Assembly: GCF_001544975.2 (NCBI RefSeq)
Contig: NZ_FCOG02000015.1
Coordinates: 62,001-126,000, forward strand
Direction: 5' to 3'
From: Caballeronia arationis
Lineage (GTDB): Bacteria; Pseudomonadota; Gammaproteobacteria; Burkholderiales; Burkholderiaceae
Length of the DNA: 64,000 nucleotides
Under the pieces are notes generated by a model. The model made no database searches and was not told where the DNA came from. It saw only the letters and a list, made by a program, of their open reading frames with translations. Both the position numbers and the translations under genes were made by a program. Positions 9,242-18,337 of the stretch are shown here, one piece after another. Each line of letters opens with the position of its first letter. Position 1 is the first letter of the stretch.

Positions 9242-9639
9242 CGGACCTCGAAGCTACTGATATCGAGTCCCACACGGATCGTCGACATCCCGGCTTCGCC
9301 CTGACGGCCCGCGCATAACGCGCGGCCTCTTCTCCGCGGGGCATGATCACAATCGCCCGCGTTTTGACGGATGGTCGCGATCGGTGTCTCCATGCAAACG
9401 CGTGGCCGGTGTATGGGTTCCGGCAGCTTGTGCACCAAGGAGCGTTCGTCTTCAAAACGCCGTGTTGGACATACCCGGACACGCCACTCTCTCAGGCAAG
9501 GGTCATAAACAGAACAGATGGCCTGAGAACGAGATCGCATGATGCTCTTTGCGACCTGCCGCGCCCGCCATCGCACCGCTATACTCGGGCTCCGTAGCGA
9601 CGACAGTGCACCGCACGACCGCGCCGCCCAGGGCCGACC
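9242..9639. other. Intergenic region before the double-HTH LysR gene
   Basis: About 400 bp with no supported gene. It holds an imperfect GC-rich hairpin at about 9308-9330, which may end the EPS mini-operon, and a 7-bp inverted repeat CTCAGGC (9491-9497) / GCCTGAG (9521-9527) that could belong to a regulator site. Neither is strong. Confidence 0.5.
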
Positions 9640-10887
9640 ATGGACAATCACGAACTCCTGAACCTTGCCTATCTGCGCGCATTCAGGCTCGTCGCGCAGA
9701 CCGGCAGCGCCACGCGTGCGGCCGCCGCGCTCTTTCGCGCCCAGTCCGCCGTGACACGCTCGTTGCAGGAACTCGAGGCATCGGTTGGCGAGACGCTCTT
9801 CGAACGCCGCTCGTCCGGCATGCTGCCGACGCCGGTCGGCCGCGCGGTGCTGCAACGTTGCGACCGCATTTTCGCGGAACTGGAAGAGCTGGCCCAGTGG
9901 TGCACCGCGCGCCAGTCGCGTCGGCGTCCCGCAACGGGCAACGCATTGCCCGCCTATCTGCTCAATACGCGGCGGCTCCAGTTGTTCTCGGCGCTCGCTC
10001 GCCACCGTCACATGCCAAGCGCCGCGCAGACTTTCGGCATCAGCCAGCCTGCCGTAAGCAGCGCCATCCGCATCATGGAGAGCGGAGCGGGGATGCAGCT
10101 CTTTTATCGCAGCCCGCGCGGACTGCTGCTCACGAGCGAAGGTGAGACGTTCCTGCTTCACGTGCGCCGCGCGCTGAACGAACTGCGCCACATCCCCGAC
10201 GACATTGCCGCGCTGCGCGGCAGCATTCAGGGCTATGTGACGGTCGGCGCATTGCCGCTCGGCCGCACGCTCATTCTCCCGGAAGCCATCGCGCGGGTCG
10301 CCGCTCAGTATCCGGGCGTGCGGATCGTGACCGATGAAAGCGCGTATGAAACGCTCGTCGCCGGACTGCGGGCCGGGGATATCGATTTCGTGCTGGGCGC
10401 GCTGCGCGCCAACGATGCGACGAGCGGTCTAGCCAACGAACGGCTGATGTCCGAAGATCTCGTCGTGCTCGCGCGCCGCGATCATCCGCTCGCGAGCGCA
10501 CGCGGACTCACGTTCAGGGACCTTGCGGACACCCAATGGATCCTGCCGCGCAGTCACGCTCCCGCGCGCGGCCTCTTTGAATCGCTCTTCAAGCGCATGA
10601 GACTGAAGCCGCCGATGCCGAGCGTGGAAACCGCCGACCTCGCGATCATTCGCGGCGTGCTGCTGCATACGGACATGCTGGCCGTACTGTCGGCGCAACA
10701 GCTTTACTACGAGTGCGAGTCGGACCAGCTTGTCGTGCTCGACATCACGATGCAGAACACGCGGCGCGACATCGGGCTCATCGTGCGGGCGGGAGGCACG
10801 CCTTCGCCGGCTGCGCGCGTACTCATCGACGCGATACGCCTGACCGTCGACAAGGTCGCGCGCACGACGCTCGTCGCGATGCGCTGA
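9640..10887 (+). CDS. LysR-type regulator with two tandem HTH domains
   Basis: A 415-residue regulator, about 110 residues longer than a normal LysR protein. Two winged-HTH modules can be read: residues 8-68 (FRLVAQTGSATRAAAALFRAQSAVTRSLQELE ending LPTPVGR) and residues 111-171 (LFSALARHRHMPSAAQTFGISQPAVSSAIRIME ending LLLTSEGE). A single effector-binding domain follows from about residue 196 (GYVTVGALPLGRT). Both HTH modules keep the usual LysR pattern, so this looks like a duplication or fusion. It ends 3 bp from the convergent dehydrogenase gene, its likely target. Effector unknown. Confidence 0.88.
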   Translation: MDNHELLNLAYLRAFRLVAQTGSATRAAAALFRAQSAVTRSLQELEASVGETLFERRSSGMLPTPVGRAVLQRCDRIFAELEELAQWCTARQSRRRPATGNALPAYLLNTRRLQLFSALARHRHMPSAAQTFGISQPAVSSAIRIMESGAGMQLFYRSPRGLLLTSEGETFLLHVRRALNELRHIPDDIAALRGSIQGYVTVGALPLGRTLILPEAIARVAAQYPGVRIVTDESAYETLVAGLRAGDIDFVLGALRANDATSGLANERLMSEDLVVLARRDHPLASARGLTFRDLADTQWILPRSHAPARGLFESLFKRMRLKPPMPSVETADLAIIRGVLLHTDMLAVLSAQQLYYECESDQLVVLDITMQNTRRDIGLIVRAGGTPSPAARVLIDAIRLTVDKVARTTLVAMR

Positions 10888-10890
10888 CGT

Positions 10891-11775
10891 TCACGACAAT
10901 CGGGCAAAGAATTCCCGCCAGTCGAATGGATCAGGAAGCGTGCCGTAGTCCATGCCCTGCCGCTCCATCTGATCGACGATTTCGTCCTGCAAGCGCGCGC
11001 TGGCCTCGCTCATGAAGGGCTCGACATCGGCGTCGCGCAACGTCTCTGCGACCTCGCGCATTTCGGCCGCCCGGCGGCGGCCGTGCTCGGCCACGCGGCT
11101 CACGAGATAGCCCGGCAGGTCGGCATGATGCTGCATCCTCGCGAAGGTGTCGCGCAACGACTCGAGCACGATGGCCTCGGCATCGTAATGGCGCGCGGCG
11201 CGCAGGCATTCCACCGTCAACGCCTCGATGCCCTTGATCATGACGCTGCGCGACATCTTCGCCGCCGACGCAACGCCGATCTTCGCCGAGACCGTCCGCG
11301 TTCTGAAACCGAGTTCGTTGAGCGCGGCGCCCACGCTCTCCGCTTCGATGCCGCCGAGCAGCATCGGCACTTCGATGCCATACGGCGGCACCGGCGCCAT
11401 CACAGCCGCTTCCACATAGTGCGCGCCCGTCGCTTCGATGACGAACTGCGCGTGGCGCTTGGTCTGCGGCGAAACGGAGTTGATGTCGAAACACACTTGT
11501 CCCGGTGCGATGTGCGCCGCGATGGTCCCTGCCACCTCGATATCGGCTTGCGCGGTGACGGCCGAGACAATCAACTGCGCGTCGCCGATTGCCTCCGAGA
11601 CAGTGTCCGCCGCCCGCACGCCCGCACGCGCGGCTTTCTCGCGCAGCGCATCCAGACGGACATCGTACATGGAGACCTGCACGCCCTTCTCCGCCAGCGC
11701 CGCACCGAGTACGCCGCCCGCTTCGCCGAAACCGATGATTGCAACGCGCGTGATCTTCGCAAACTTGCCAGTCAT
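10891..11775 (-). CDS. NAD(P)-dependent dehydrogenase, beta-hydroxyacid type with DUF1932 domain
   Basis: A 294-residue oxidoreductase of the 6-phosphogluconate / 3-hydroxyisobutyrate dehydrogenase superfamily. The N-terminal Rossmann fold shows VAIIGFGEAGGVLG at about residues 11-24. The helical C-terminal half matches the DUF1932 type, including KIGVASAAKMSRSVMIKGIEAL near residues 175-196 with the probable catalytic lysine. Substrate unknown. It is convergent with the double-HTH LysR gene, so these two may form a small catabolic unit. The start ATG at 11775 is followed after ten residues by the Rossmann strand. Confidence 0.82.
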   Translation of the reverse strand: MTGKFAKITRVAIIGFGEAGGVLGAALAEKGVQVSMYDVRLDALREKAARAGVRAADTVSEAIGDAQLIVSAVTAQADIEVAGTIAAHIAPGQVCFDINSVSPQTKRHAQFVIEATGAHYVEAAVMAPVPPYGIEVPMLLGGIEAESVGAALNELGFRTRTVSAKIGVASAAKMSRSVMIKGIEALTVECLRAARHYDAEAIVLESLRDTFARMQHHADLPGYLVSRVAEHGRRRAAEMREVAETLRDADVEPFMSEASARLQDEIVDQMERQGMDYGTLPDPFDWREFFARLS

Positions 11776-11913
11776 GTTGCCTCCCGTGTCGTCAAGTCGA
11801 TTCTATGAGCAACGCTCGGAAAAGGCGGTGATGACGTACCGTCCCGAGGCATCCAGAATACTTATCGGATACATGTCGGTGCGCCTGTGCGAAAAAACGT
11901 AATGGCGGGCGCA

Positions 11914-12258
11914 TCAGCAACCCTTGATCGCATCCTCCAGCGCTTCCTGAGAAATCGGCTTGAGCAGATAACCGTCGAATGCGTCGAGTTCCTGCGCGCT
12001 CAGGTTAGCGCGCCCCGTCACGGCCACCACGCAAGCCTGCGCGCTCGAGGTCGCTGCGCGAAGCTGCTGGCAGAGTGTGCGGCCGTCGGCGTCGGGAAGA
12101 CCGATGTCCAGAAAGATCGCGTCGTACGTGTTCCTGGCCGTCAGGGCAAGCGCGGACTGCCCGTCATACGCGACCTCGGGCTCGTGGCCGATCGATGCTG
12201 CGAGCGCTGCGAACGCATCCGCGAGGCGCGGATCGTCTTCGATAAACAGAATGCGCAT
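11914..12258 (-). CDS. Single-domain response regulator receiver protein
   Basis: A 114-residue CheY-like receiver with no output domain. The acidic pocket is EDD at residues 7-9, the phospho-acceptor is D51 (LDIGLPDADG), the switch Thr is in VVAVTG, and the conserved Lys is in LLKP. The ATG at 12258 starts MRILFIEDD; an ATG four codons upstream is possible. It lies 161 bp after the last permease gene of the ABC exporter on the same strand. No histidine kinase is adjacent, so it is an orphan, perhaps served by a hybrid kinase elsewhere. Confidence 0.85.
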   Translation of the reverse strand: MRILFIEDDPRLADAFAALAASIGHEPEVAYDGQSALALTARNTYDAIFLDIGLPDADGRTLCQQLRAATSSAQACVVAVTGRANLSAQELDAFDGYLLKPISQEALEDAIKGC

Positions 12259-12419
12259 GATGGGCTCCACGACCCGGTTCGGTTGTCGGTCGACATCGCT
12301 TCAATACAGCAGCGATTGTTCCCGGACCGGTCGACGCAAAAGCACAGGCTGATGCACCGCGGCGATGCGTGTCGCGCTATCGACGGATCGCCCAGATTGT
12401 AAGCACCTGCTCCATTCCC

Positions 12420-13586
12420 TTACTGCGCGCGCAGCGCATCGACGATATTCATGCGCGCCGCGCGCACCGCCGGCAGGAAACCGCCGACAAGCCCCATCGC
12501 GACCGAGAACACGAGCGTCTTCACAACGACACCCGGCGTAAGAATGAAGCCGAAGGAAATGTCCGCGAAGGTCTGGAAATTCGTGGTGGAGAACGAGGCG
12601 AACTGCATCAGCGCGGCGCAGCACAAACCGACGACACCGCCCACGAAGCCGAGCAGCAACGCCTCCAGCAGGAACGCCGCGAGCACGTTCACCCGCTTGA
12701 AGCCGAGCGCACGCAGCGTCCCGATCTCCGACACGCGGTTCGCCACCGACGCGTACATCGTGATCATCGCGCCGATCATCGCCGCGATCGAGAAGATGAT
12801 CGACAGCGTCAGCCCCAGAATGTTGATGAACGTGGAGAGCGCCTTCGACTGGTCGCTGTAGAACTGGCGTTCGCGCTTCGCCTGATCGGCGAGCCGGGGA
12901 TCGACGTCGATGTCCGCCGAAAAGCGCTCGAAGCGATCGCTGCGCGCAAGCCGCAGCACCATCGATGAAAAAGCCGAGCGCCGGAACGACTGCATCAGCT
13001 GGTCGACGTCGCCCCAGATCTCAGAGTCGAACCCGCTGCCACCGGCGTCGAAGCGGCCGACGACGGTCCAGTCGCGCTGGGCGAAACGCAAATGCTCACC
13101 GACGCGCGTCCCGCTGAAACCCTTCGCGATGCTGCTGCCAACCACGATCTCCGACGACCCGGGCTTGAACATGCGCCCTTCCACCAGCCTGACCTGCGGC
13201 CGCAGGGCGAGTCCGAGCGGCGAGACGCCGCGTATGACCACATTCGACAGCCGCTCGGAGCCGATCTTCGCGAGCGAGATCAGCACCACGGTTTCCTTCG
13301 ACGCGAGCGGCCGGCCGTCGGTGCCCATCGCCACCGACGGATGCATCTCCATCACGTTCGCCTGATTGCGCTCGATCGCGCTCTGCACCTCGGTCTCGGC
13401 GCCTTTGCGGATCACGACCACGTTGTCCTCTTCGCCGGTGGAAACGAGCGTCTTCTGCAAGCCCGCGTCGAGCATCAGCACGGTCGCGAACACGAAGACC
13501 ACCAGTGCGAGGCCACCCGCCGTGAGGAGCGTCGTGAGCCGACGGGCCCACAGGTTGCGTGCGACATACGCGAGTGGAATCGCCAT
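12420..13586 (-). CDS. ABC exporter permease, MacB/FtsX-like (second of two)
   Basis: A 388-residue permease of the type VII ABC (MacB/LolC/FtsX) superfamily. It has a transmembrane helix near residues 15-37, a large periplasmic domain (about 45-255), and three C-terminal helices (about 265-295, 315-345, 355-375) ending in PAVRAARMNIVDALRAQ, a typical coupling-helix end. It is 8 bp from the other permease gene. With the ATPase and adaptor genes it would form a tripartite exporter of the MacAB or DevBCA type. Substrate unknown. Confidence 0.85.
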   Translation of the reverse strand: MAIPLAYVARNLWARRLTTLLTAGGLALVVFVFATVLMLDAGLQKTLVSTGEEDNVVVIRKGAETEVQSAIERNQANVMEMHPSVAMGTDGRPLASKETVVLISLAKIGSERLSNVVIRGVSPLGLALRPQVRLVEGRMFKPGSSEIVVGSSIAKGFSGTRVGEHLRFAQRDWTVVGRFDAGGSGFDSEIWGDVDQLMQSFRRSAFSSMVLRLARSDRFERFSADIDVDPRLADQAKRERQFYSDQSKALSTFINILGLTLSIIFSIAAMIGAMITMYASVANRVSEIGTLRALGFKRVNVLAAFLLEALLLGFVGGVVGLCCAALMQFASFSTTNFQTFADISFGFILTPGVVVKTLVFSVAMGLVGGFLPAVRAARMNIVDALRAQ

Positions 13587-13594
13587 CGCCGCCC

Positions 13595-14749
13595 CTAGCC
13601 GATGGCCCGCAGGCCTTCGACGATCCGCACCCGCGCCGCCTGCACCGCCGGCACGATGGCGGCGGCGAGCGCCACCACGAGCGCGCAGGCCGCCTGCAAA
13701 GCGATTGTCTGCCCCGAGACCCGGAACACGGGGAACACGCCGCCCGTCGCCTGCTTGAAGAAACTCGCGGCTGGCGGCGTCGCGAGAATGCCGAGGCCGC
13801 CGCCGATCGTGCAGATGACGATCGACTCCCCGAAGACGAGCAGCCCGAGGAACGCCGGGCCGAAACCGAGCGCCTTGAGCGTCGCGTATTCGGTCGTGCG
13901 TTCGCGTGCGCTCATCGCCATCGCGTTGGCTATCACTGCCATGATGATGAGGATCACCACATACGAAACGACGCGGATCGCCGCGATGATCTGGTTCGAC
14001 ATCGCGACGAACCCCAACTGGAATGCCTGCTCCGTTTCGGTGAGTGTCTCGGCAAGCGAATTCCTGAAAACGCTGTCGACGCGGCGCGAGACTTCTGCCG
14101 CTTCATCGGGGTTCGCCACGCCCAGCACGTATATGCCGACCTGATCGGCGCGGCGTGGTGTCGTCTTGCGCACGCTTTCGTTCAGGTAGTCCCAGTGAAA
14201 GATGAGCTGGCGCGTGATCGTCGACTCGTCGCGCCCGTCGAGAATGCCGCGCACCACGAATTCCCAGGTGCCGGGAAAGATCGTGCCCTTGATCGGGATC
14301 ACGTCGCCGACCTTGAAGCCGAACTGCGTCGCCAGTTGCCGGCCGATCAGGCAGCCCTTGCGGTCGCGGAGGTAGTCCGCGCGCTCGCTGGCACGCAGGA
14401 TGAATTCCGGATACAGGTCAAGATAGTTGTCCGACACGGCGAACTGCGCGAAGAAGTTCTTCGGATCGCGATAGACGCCGCCGAACCAGTTGGAACGCGC
14501 AACCGTCGTCACGCCCTCGACGCCACGGATGCGGTTCTCATAGCTGAGCGGCAGCGGAAACACGAGCGAGATCGCGTTGCGCGTCACGAGCCGCGCATTC
14601 GACGCCGCCGCCGCGCCCGCGTACCACGCGTCCACGACCGTGTGCAGCAGGCCGTAGGCCAGCACCGCGATGGTCAGGCCGAGCACGGTCAGCGTCGTGC
14701 GCAGCCGGTGGCGCAGCGCGTTGCGGGTGATCAGCTTGACGAGGTACAT
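13595..14749 (-). CDS. ABC exporter permease, MacB/FtsX-like (first of two)
   Basis: A 384-residue permease with the same layout as its neighbour: helix at about residues 18-38, periplasmic core, then three helices and the ending VPAVQAARVRIVEGLRAIG. The two permeases are diverged paralogues and probably form a heterodimer, as in systems with separate half-permeases. The start lies 9 bp after the ATPase stop. Confidence 0.85.
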   Translation of the reverse strand: MYLVKLITRNALRHRLRTTLTVLGLTIAVLAYGLLHTVVDAWYAGAAAASNARLVTRNAISLVFPLPLSYENRIRGVEGVTTVARSNWFGGVYRDPKNFFAQFAVSDNYLDLYPEFILRASERADYLRDRKGCLIGRQLATQFGFKVGDVIPIKGTIFPGTWEFVVRGILDGRDESTITRQLIFHWDYLNESVRKTTPRRADQVGIYVLGVANPDEAAEVSRRVDSVFRNSLAETLTETEQAFQLGFVAMSNQIIAAIRVVSYVVILIIMAVIANAMAMSARERTTEYATLKALGFGPAFLGLLVFGESIVICTIGGGLGILATPPAASFFKQATGGVFPVFRVSGQTIALQAACALVVALAAAIVPAVQAARVRIVEGLRAIG

Positions 14750-14758
14750 GACGTCGGC

Positions 14759-15451
14759 TCAGTTCCGGCCTGCATCGATCAGCTCCCCTTTCTCCAGATG
14801 CACGAGCGCCCGCGCGGCTCCAGCGGCGTGGGCATCGTGCGTCACCATGATGATCGTCTTGCCGAGTTCGCGATTCATCCGCTGCAGCATCGAGAGTACG
14901 TCGGAGGCGGAGGCGCGGTCGAGATCGCCGGTCGGCTCGTCGGCGACGATCAGCTTCGGATCGGTGATCAGCGCGCGGGCAATCGCGACGCGCTGTTGCT
15001 GGCCGCCTGAAAGTTCCGACGGGTAATGGCTCATGCGGTCGCCCATGCTTACCATGTCGAGCACCATCTCGACGCGCTCGCGCCGTTCGCGGCGCGTGAG
15101 GCGCGTGAGCATCAACGGCAGTTCGACGTTCTCGAACGCGTTCAATACCGGCATCAGGTTGTAGAACTGGAAGATGAAACCGATATGGGCCGCGCGCCAG
15201 TCCGCGAGCGCCGCCTCGCCGAGCCGCGCGATGTCGAGGCCCGCGACGCGCAGCTCGCCGCTGTCCGGCCGGTCGATACCCGCGATCAGGTTCAAGAGCG
15301 TGCTCTTGCCCGATCCCGACGGCCCCATCAGCGCGATGAAATCGCCCTCGGCGATTTCGAGCGTGATGTCGGTCAGGACCGGCACGAGCTGCACGCCGCG
15401 ACGGTACGACTTCGCGACATGGCGTATCTCGACGAGCGGCGTCGTACTCAT
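14759..15451 (-). CDS. ABC exporter ATP-binding protein (LolD/MacB type)
   Basis: A 230-residue ATPase powering the exporter. It has Walker A GPSGSGKST (about residues 42-50), the Q-loop in IFQFYNLMPVLNA, signature LSGGQQQRVAIARAL (about 141-155), Walker B LIVADEPTGDLD and the H-loop in MVTHD. The LDR-type sequence after the signature fits the LolD/MacB/FtsE family. It starts 1 bp after the adaptor stop, indicating one transcript. Confidence 0.92.
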   Translation of the reverse strand: MSTTPLVEIRHVAKSYRRGVQLVPVLTDITLEIAEGDFIALMGPSGSGKSTLLNLIAGIDRPDSGELRVAGLDIARLGEAALADWRAAHIGFIFQFYNLMPVLNAFENVELPLMLTRLTRRERRERVEMVLDMVSMGDRMSHYPSELSGGQQQRVAIARALITDPKLIVADEPTGDLDRASASDVLSMLQRMNRELGKTIIMVTHDAHAAGAARALVHLEKGELIDAGRN

Positions 15452-15452
15452 G

Positions 15453-16691
15453 CTATTTCTTCGCCACGGAAACGCGCGCGCCGTCGCCGAGCTTTTCGCC
15501 GGGCGAGAGCACGAGCAGTTCGCCCGGCTTCACGCCTTCCACCGCGACGAGTTCGCCGATCTTCGCGCCCGGTGTGACCGGCGTCTCGTGCACGCGGTCG
15601 TCCTTGACGACGTACACCACCTGACGTCCATTGCGCGCGACGACGGACGAAGCCTGCACCGCGACCACCGGCTTCTCCTCGTTTGGCGGCACCGGTTTCG
15701 ATAGAAACGCGATCTTCGCGCTCATGTCGGGCAAGACGCGCGGGTCGCGCTCGACGAAACGCACCTTCACCAGGACCGTCGCCTTCGAGCGGTCGACGGT
15801 CGGCACGATGCGCGAGACGCTGCCGGTGAGCCGCAGCTCCGGCAGCGCGTCGAGCTGGATCTCGCACGGCGCGCCCACGCCGATCTTCGAGATGTTCGAC
15901 TCCGCCACGTCCGCCTCGACTTCGAGCGTCTCCATGTCGGCGATGGTCACCACCGCGCCCTTGCTGTCCGACGCCGACGAAAACGGCGTGATGTTGTCGC
16001 CGACGTTGGCGTGCTTTTCGAGCACGACGCCGTTGAACGGCGCGCGGATCAAGGTCTGGTCGACCGCGACCTGCGCCGCGCGCGCGTTCGCCTCCGCCGA
16101 TGCGATGGCAGCGCGGTCGCTGTTGATCGACGCCCTCGCCTTGTCGTAGCGGGCGCGGTCCGAGTCGTACTGCGCGGCGGGGATGGCGCCCTGCGGCGCG
16201 AGGATGAGCGAGCGGCGCAGGTTGGCTTCGGCGTCCTTCATCTCGGCGTACTGCAGATCGAGGTTGGCGCGCGCCACGTTCACCTGCGCGAGCGCCTGGG
16301 CAAGCGACGCCTCCACGTCCCGGCTTTCGAGCCGCGCGATCACTTCGCCCTGTTTGACGACGGAGCCTTCGAGCACGCCGAGCCATTCGACGCGCCCCTG
16401 TGCCTTCGACGCGACGGCCGCCTTGCGCTGCGGCACGACGTAGCCTGTGGCATTGAGCAGCGTGTAGTTTTGCGACGGATAGACGGACGTGACGGTGGCC
16501 GTTTCGACGGCTTGCGGGCTCGTGAGCCTGAAGGCGATGCCGAGCGCGATGAGAAGGATCGCCGCGATGACGGCGTAACGGAGCCAGCTGCGCCGGCGCC
16601 GCGGCACGGCCGCGGAGGGCGACCGGTCGATTTTCAGTTTATCGAGATTGTGATCAGCCAATTTCGGGGCCTTGCGCCCGCGGCCGGTCAC
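15453..16691 (-). CDS. Periplasmic adaptor (HlyD/MacA family) of the ABC exporter
   Basis: A 412-residue membrane-fusion protein. A single N-terminal anchor lies at about residues 39-58 after a basic RRRRSW stretch. It is followed by a lipoyl/barrel-sandwich half (RVEWLGVLEGSVVKQGEVIARLESRD), an alpha-hairpin (about 110-200) and a beta-barrel with GARVSV near the end. It would bridge the inner-membrane permeases to an outer-membrane TolC-like channel, not encoded nearby. The longest reading starts with GTG at 16691; a start closer to the transmembrane helix is possible. First gene of the exporter operon. Confidence 0.87.
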   Translation of the reverse strand: MTGRGRKAPKLADHNLDKLKIDRSPSAAVPRRRRSWLRYAVIAAILLIALGIAFRLTSPQAVETATVTSVYPSQNYTLLNATGYVVPQRKAAVASKAQGRVEWLGVLEGSVVKQGEVIARLESRDVEASLAQALAQVNVARANLDLQYAEMKDAEANLRRSLILAPQGAIPAAQYDSDRARYDKARASINSDRAAIASAEANARAAQVAVDQTLIRAPFNGVVLEKHANVGDNITPFSSASDSKGAVVTIADMETLEVEADVAESNISKIGVGAPCEIQLDALPELRLTGSVSRIVPTVDRSKATVLVKVRFVERDPRVLPDMSAKIAFLSKPVPPNEEKPVVAVQASSVVARNGRQVVYVVKDDRVHETPVTPGAKIGELVAVEGVKPGELLVLSPGEKLGDGARVSVAKK

Positions 16692-16813
16692 TTTGATGAA
16701 GCGTCATGCAGTAACGCCGGACGATCAGCGACCGTCCGGCTCGTGGCGCCGTGTACGGGGCCCTCAGTATAGCGCCGCGTCGTGCGTGCGCCTTGACTTA
16801 AGCGGACGTTGCA

Positions 16814-17341
16814 CTACGGGTTCGATCCCTCGTCCGCCGGGTCCGACGGCGGCGCGAGCGACACGACGTTCACGATCCCCTGCCGCGCCATCTTCGCGTA
16901 CGGGCAGAACCGCTCGGTGCGGCGCACGAGTTCCTCCGCGACCGCGCGCTCGACGCCCGGCAGATAGATGCGGACGTCGGCGGTCAGCGTGTAGAGACCG
17001 TCGACGGGATCGCGCCCGAACGTGACCGAAGCCTCAACTTTCGCGTCCGGAATCGGGATGCCTGCTCGCGCCGCGAGCAGGCTCAGCGCCCCATGAAAGC
17101 ACGCCGCATAGCCCGCCGCGAAGAGCTGCTCCGGGTTGGTCCCACCGCCCGGGCCGCCGAGCGCGTCCGGAAGTCGGAGGTCGACTTCGAGGTTGCCGTC
17201 GTCGGAGCGCGCAACGCCCGACGCCCGGCCGTGCTCCGCGTCGCCGCCCGTCACGCTGACTGTCGTCGAATAGAGGCCGTGGAAGTCGGGTCCGTAATAC
17301 TTGTCGAGCAGCGTGAGCGGCGGCGGGACCAGTGGTTTCAT
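16814..17341 (-). CDS. ohr: Organic hydroperoxide resistance protein, OsmC/Ohr family
   Basis: A 175-residue thiol peroxidase that reduces organic hydroperoxides. The two redox cysteines sit in the expected motifs: C81 (AAGYAACF) and C146 (RFCPYAKMARQG). The N-terminus is about 30 residues longer than classical Ohr. No OhrR repressor is adjacent. It follows the NmrA-like gene by 27 bp and may be the last member of the ECF41-linked transcript, which would fit an oxidative-stress role. Confidence 0.88.
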   Translation of the reverse strand: MKPLVPPPLTLLDKYYGPDFHGLYSTTVSVTGGDAEHGRASGVARSDDGNLEVDLRLPDALGGPGGGTNPEQLFAAGYAACFHGALSLLAARAGIPIPDAKVEASVTFGRDPVDGLYTLTADVRIYLPGVERAVAEELVRRTERFCPYAKMARQGIVNVVSLAPPSDPADEGSNP

Positions 17342-17368
17342 CGCGCAGATGCCTCGTGACGATGGCGC

Positions 17369-18127
17369 TCAGTGCGCCGCCGCGTGCGACCGGCAGAACC
17401 AGTCGTCGAGCGTCACGGCGCCCAGACGCGCACCCGCGTCGGGAACGAGCGTGTCGTCCTTCAGGAGCGCGCCGAAATAGCGCGCGCCAGTGTCCGCGAC
17501 CACTTTGCGCGGATCGTTCGTCCCGGCGAGGAACCGCTGGATGAGATCGGTCAGGCGCACCTTGTCCGGCCCCGCCACCTCGACCACGCCGTTGACCGGC
17601 GCCCCGAGCGACAGGTCGGCGACCGCGAGCGCGACATCGTCCGATGCGATCGGCTGGATGTACACGGGCGCGAGCCGCACGGACCCGCCGTCGGTGCCTG
17701 ATTGCGCGATATTGCCGATGAATTCCAGGAACTGCGTCGAGTGAATGACGGTGTAGGGGATGCCGGACGCGCGGATCAGCTTCTCTTGCGCGATCTTGCC
17801 GCGGAAGTAACCGCTTTCCGCGAGCCGGTCCGTGCCGACGACCGAGAGCGCCACGTGATGCGTCACGCCGGCCCTGGCTTCGGCGGCGAACAGGTTCCGG
17901 CCGGAAGCCTCGAAGAATTCGAGCACGGCTTTATCTTCGAACGACGGCGAATTCGCCACGTCGATCACCACTTGCGCGCCGGCCAGCGCGGCATCCAGAC
18001 CTTCGCCCGTGACCGTGTTCACGCCCGACGCCGGCGAAGCCGCCAGCGCCTCGTGTCCGCGCGCACGCAGTTCGCTGACGACCTTGCTGCCGATGAGGCC
18101 GCTACCGCCGATGACTACGATCTTCAT
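17369..18127 (-). CDS. NmrA/atypical SDR NAD(P)-binding epimerase-like protein
   Basis: A 252-residue Rossmann protein with the atypical-SDR glycine motif GGSGLIG at residues 7-13 and the NmrA-like region YTVIHSTQFLEFIGNIA. The classical YxxxK catalytic motif is not obvious (GYFRGKIAQEKLI takes its place). Epimerase/oxidoreductase genes of this kind are typical partners of ECF41 sigma factors (the COE set: carboxymuconolactone decarboxylase, oxidoreductase, epimerase). It lies 210 bp after the LysR gene. Substrate unknown. Confidence 0.82.
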   Translation of the reverse strand: MKIVVIGGSGLIGSKVVSELRARGHEALAASPASGVNTVTGEGLDAALAGAQVVIDVANSPSFEDKAVLEFFEASGRNLFAAEARAGVTHHVALSVVGTDRLAESGYFRGKIAQEKLIRASGIPYTVIHSTQFLEFIGNIAQSGTDGGSVRLAPVYIQPIASDDVALAVADLSLGAPVNGVVEVAGPDKVRLTDLIQRFLAGTNDPRKVVADTGARYFGALLKDDTLVPDAGARLGAVTLDDWFCRSHAAAH

Positions 18128-18337
18128 GATGTTCCCTTGATGGTGAGGTCCGGCTTCCTGCGCGTGCCGGTTATGAGTCGATTGCAGGATGCGCGCCCGG
18201 CATCCTGGCGCACTGCCCGAAGGGCCGCGATTCGCGCGGCTTCGGCATGGATCGAATGGTAGGCGCGCGGGCGGCGCGGCAGTAGCCTCGCGCTGGGACG
18301 CGCGGTGTTGCCGTCAGCGCATCAATTGGTGCACCGG

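Noticed and set aside
13559..15010. 483-residue plus-strand open frame opposite the ABC permease and ATPase genes
   Set aside because: Covers three strongly supported minus-strand genes and is low-complexity Arg/His/Asp-rich.
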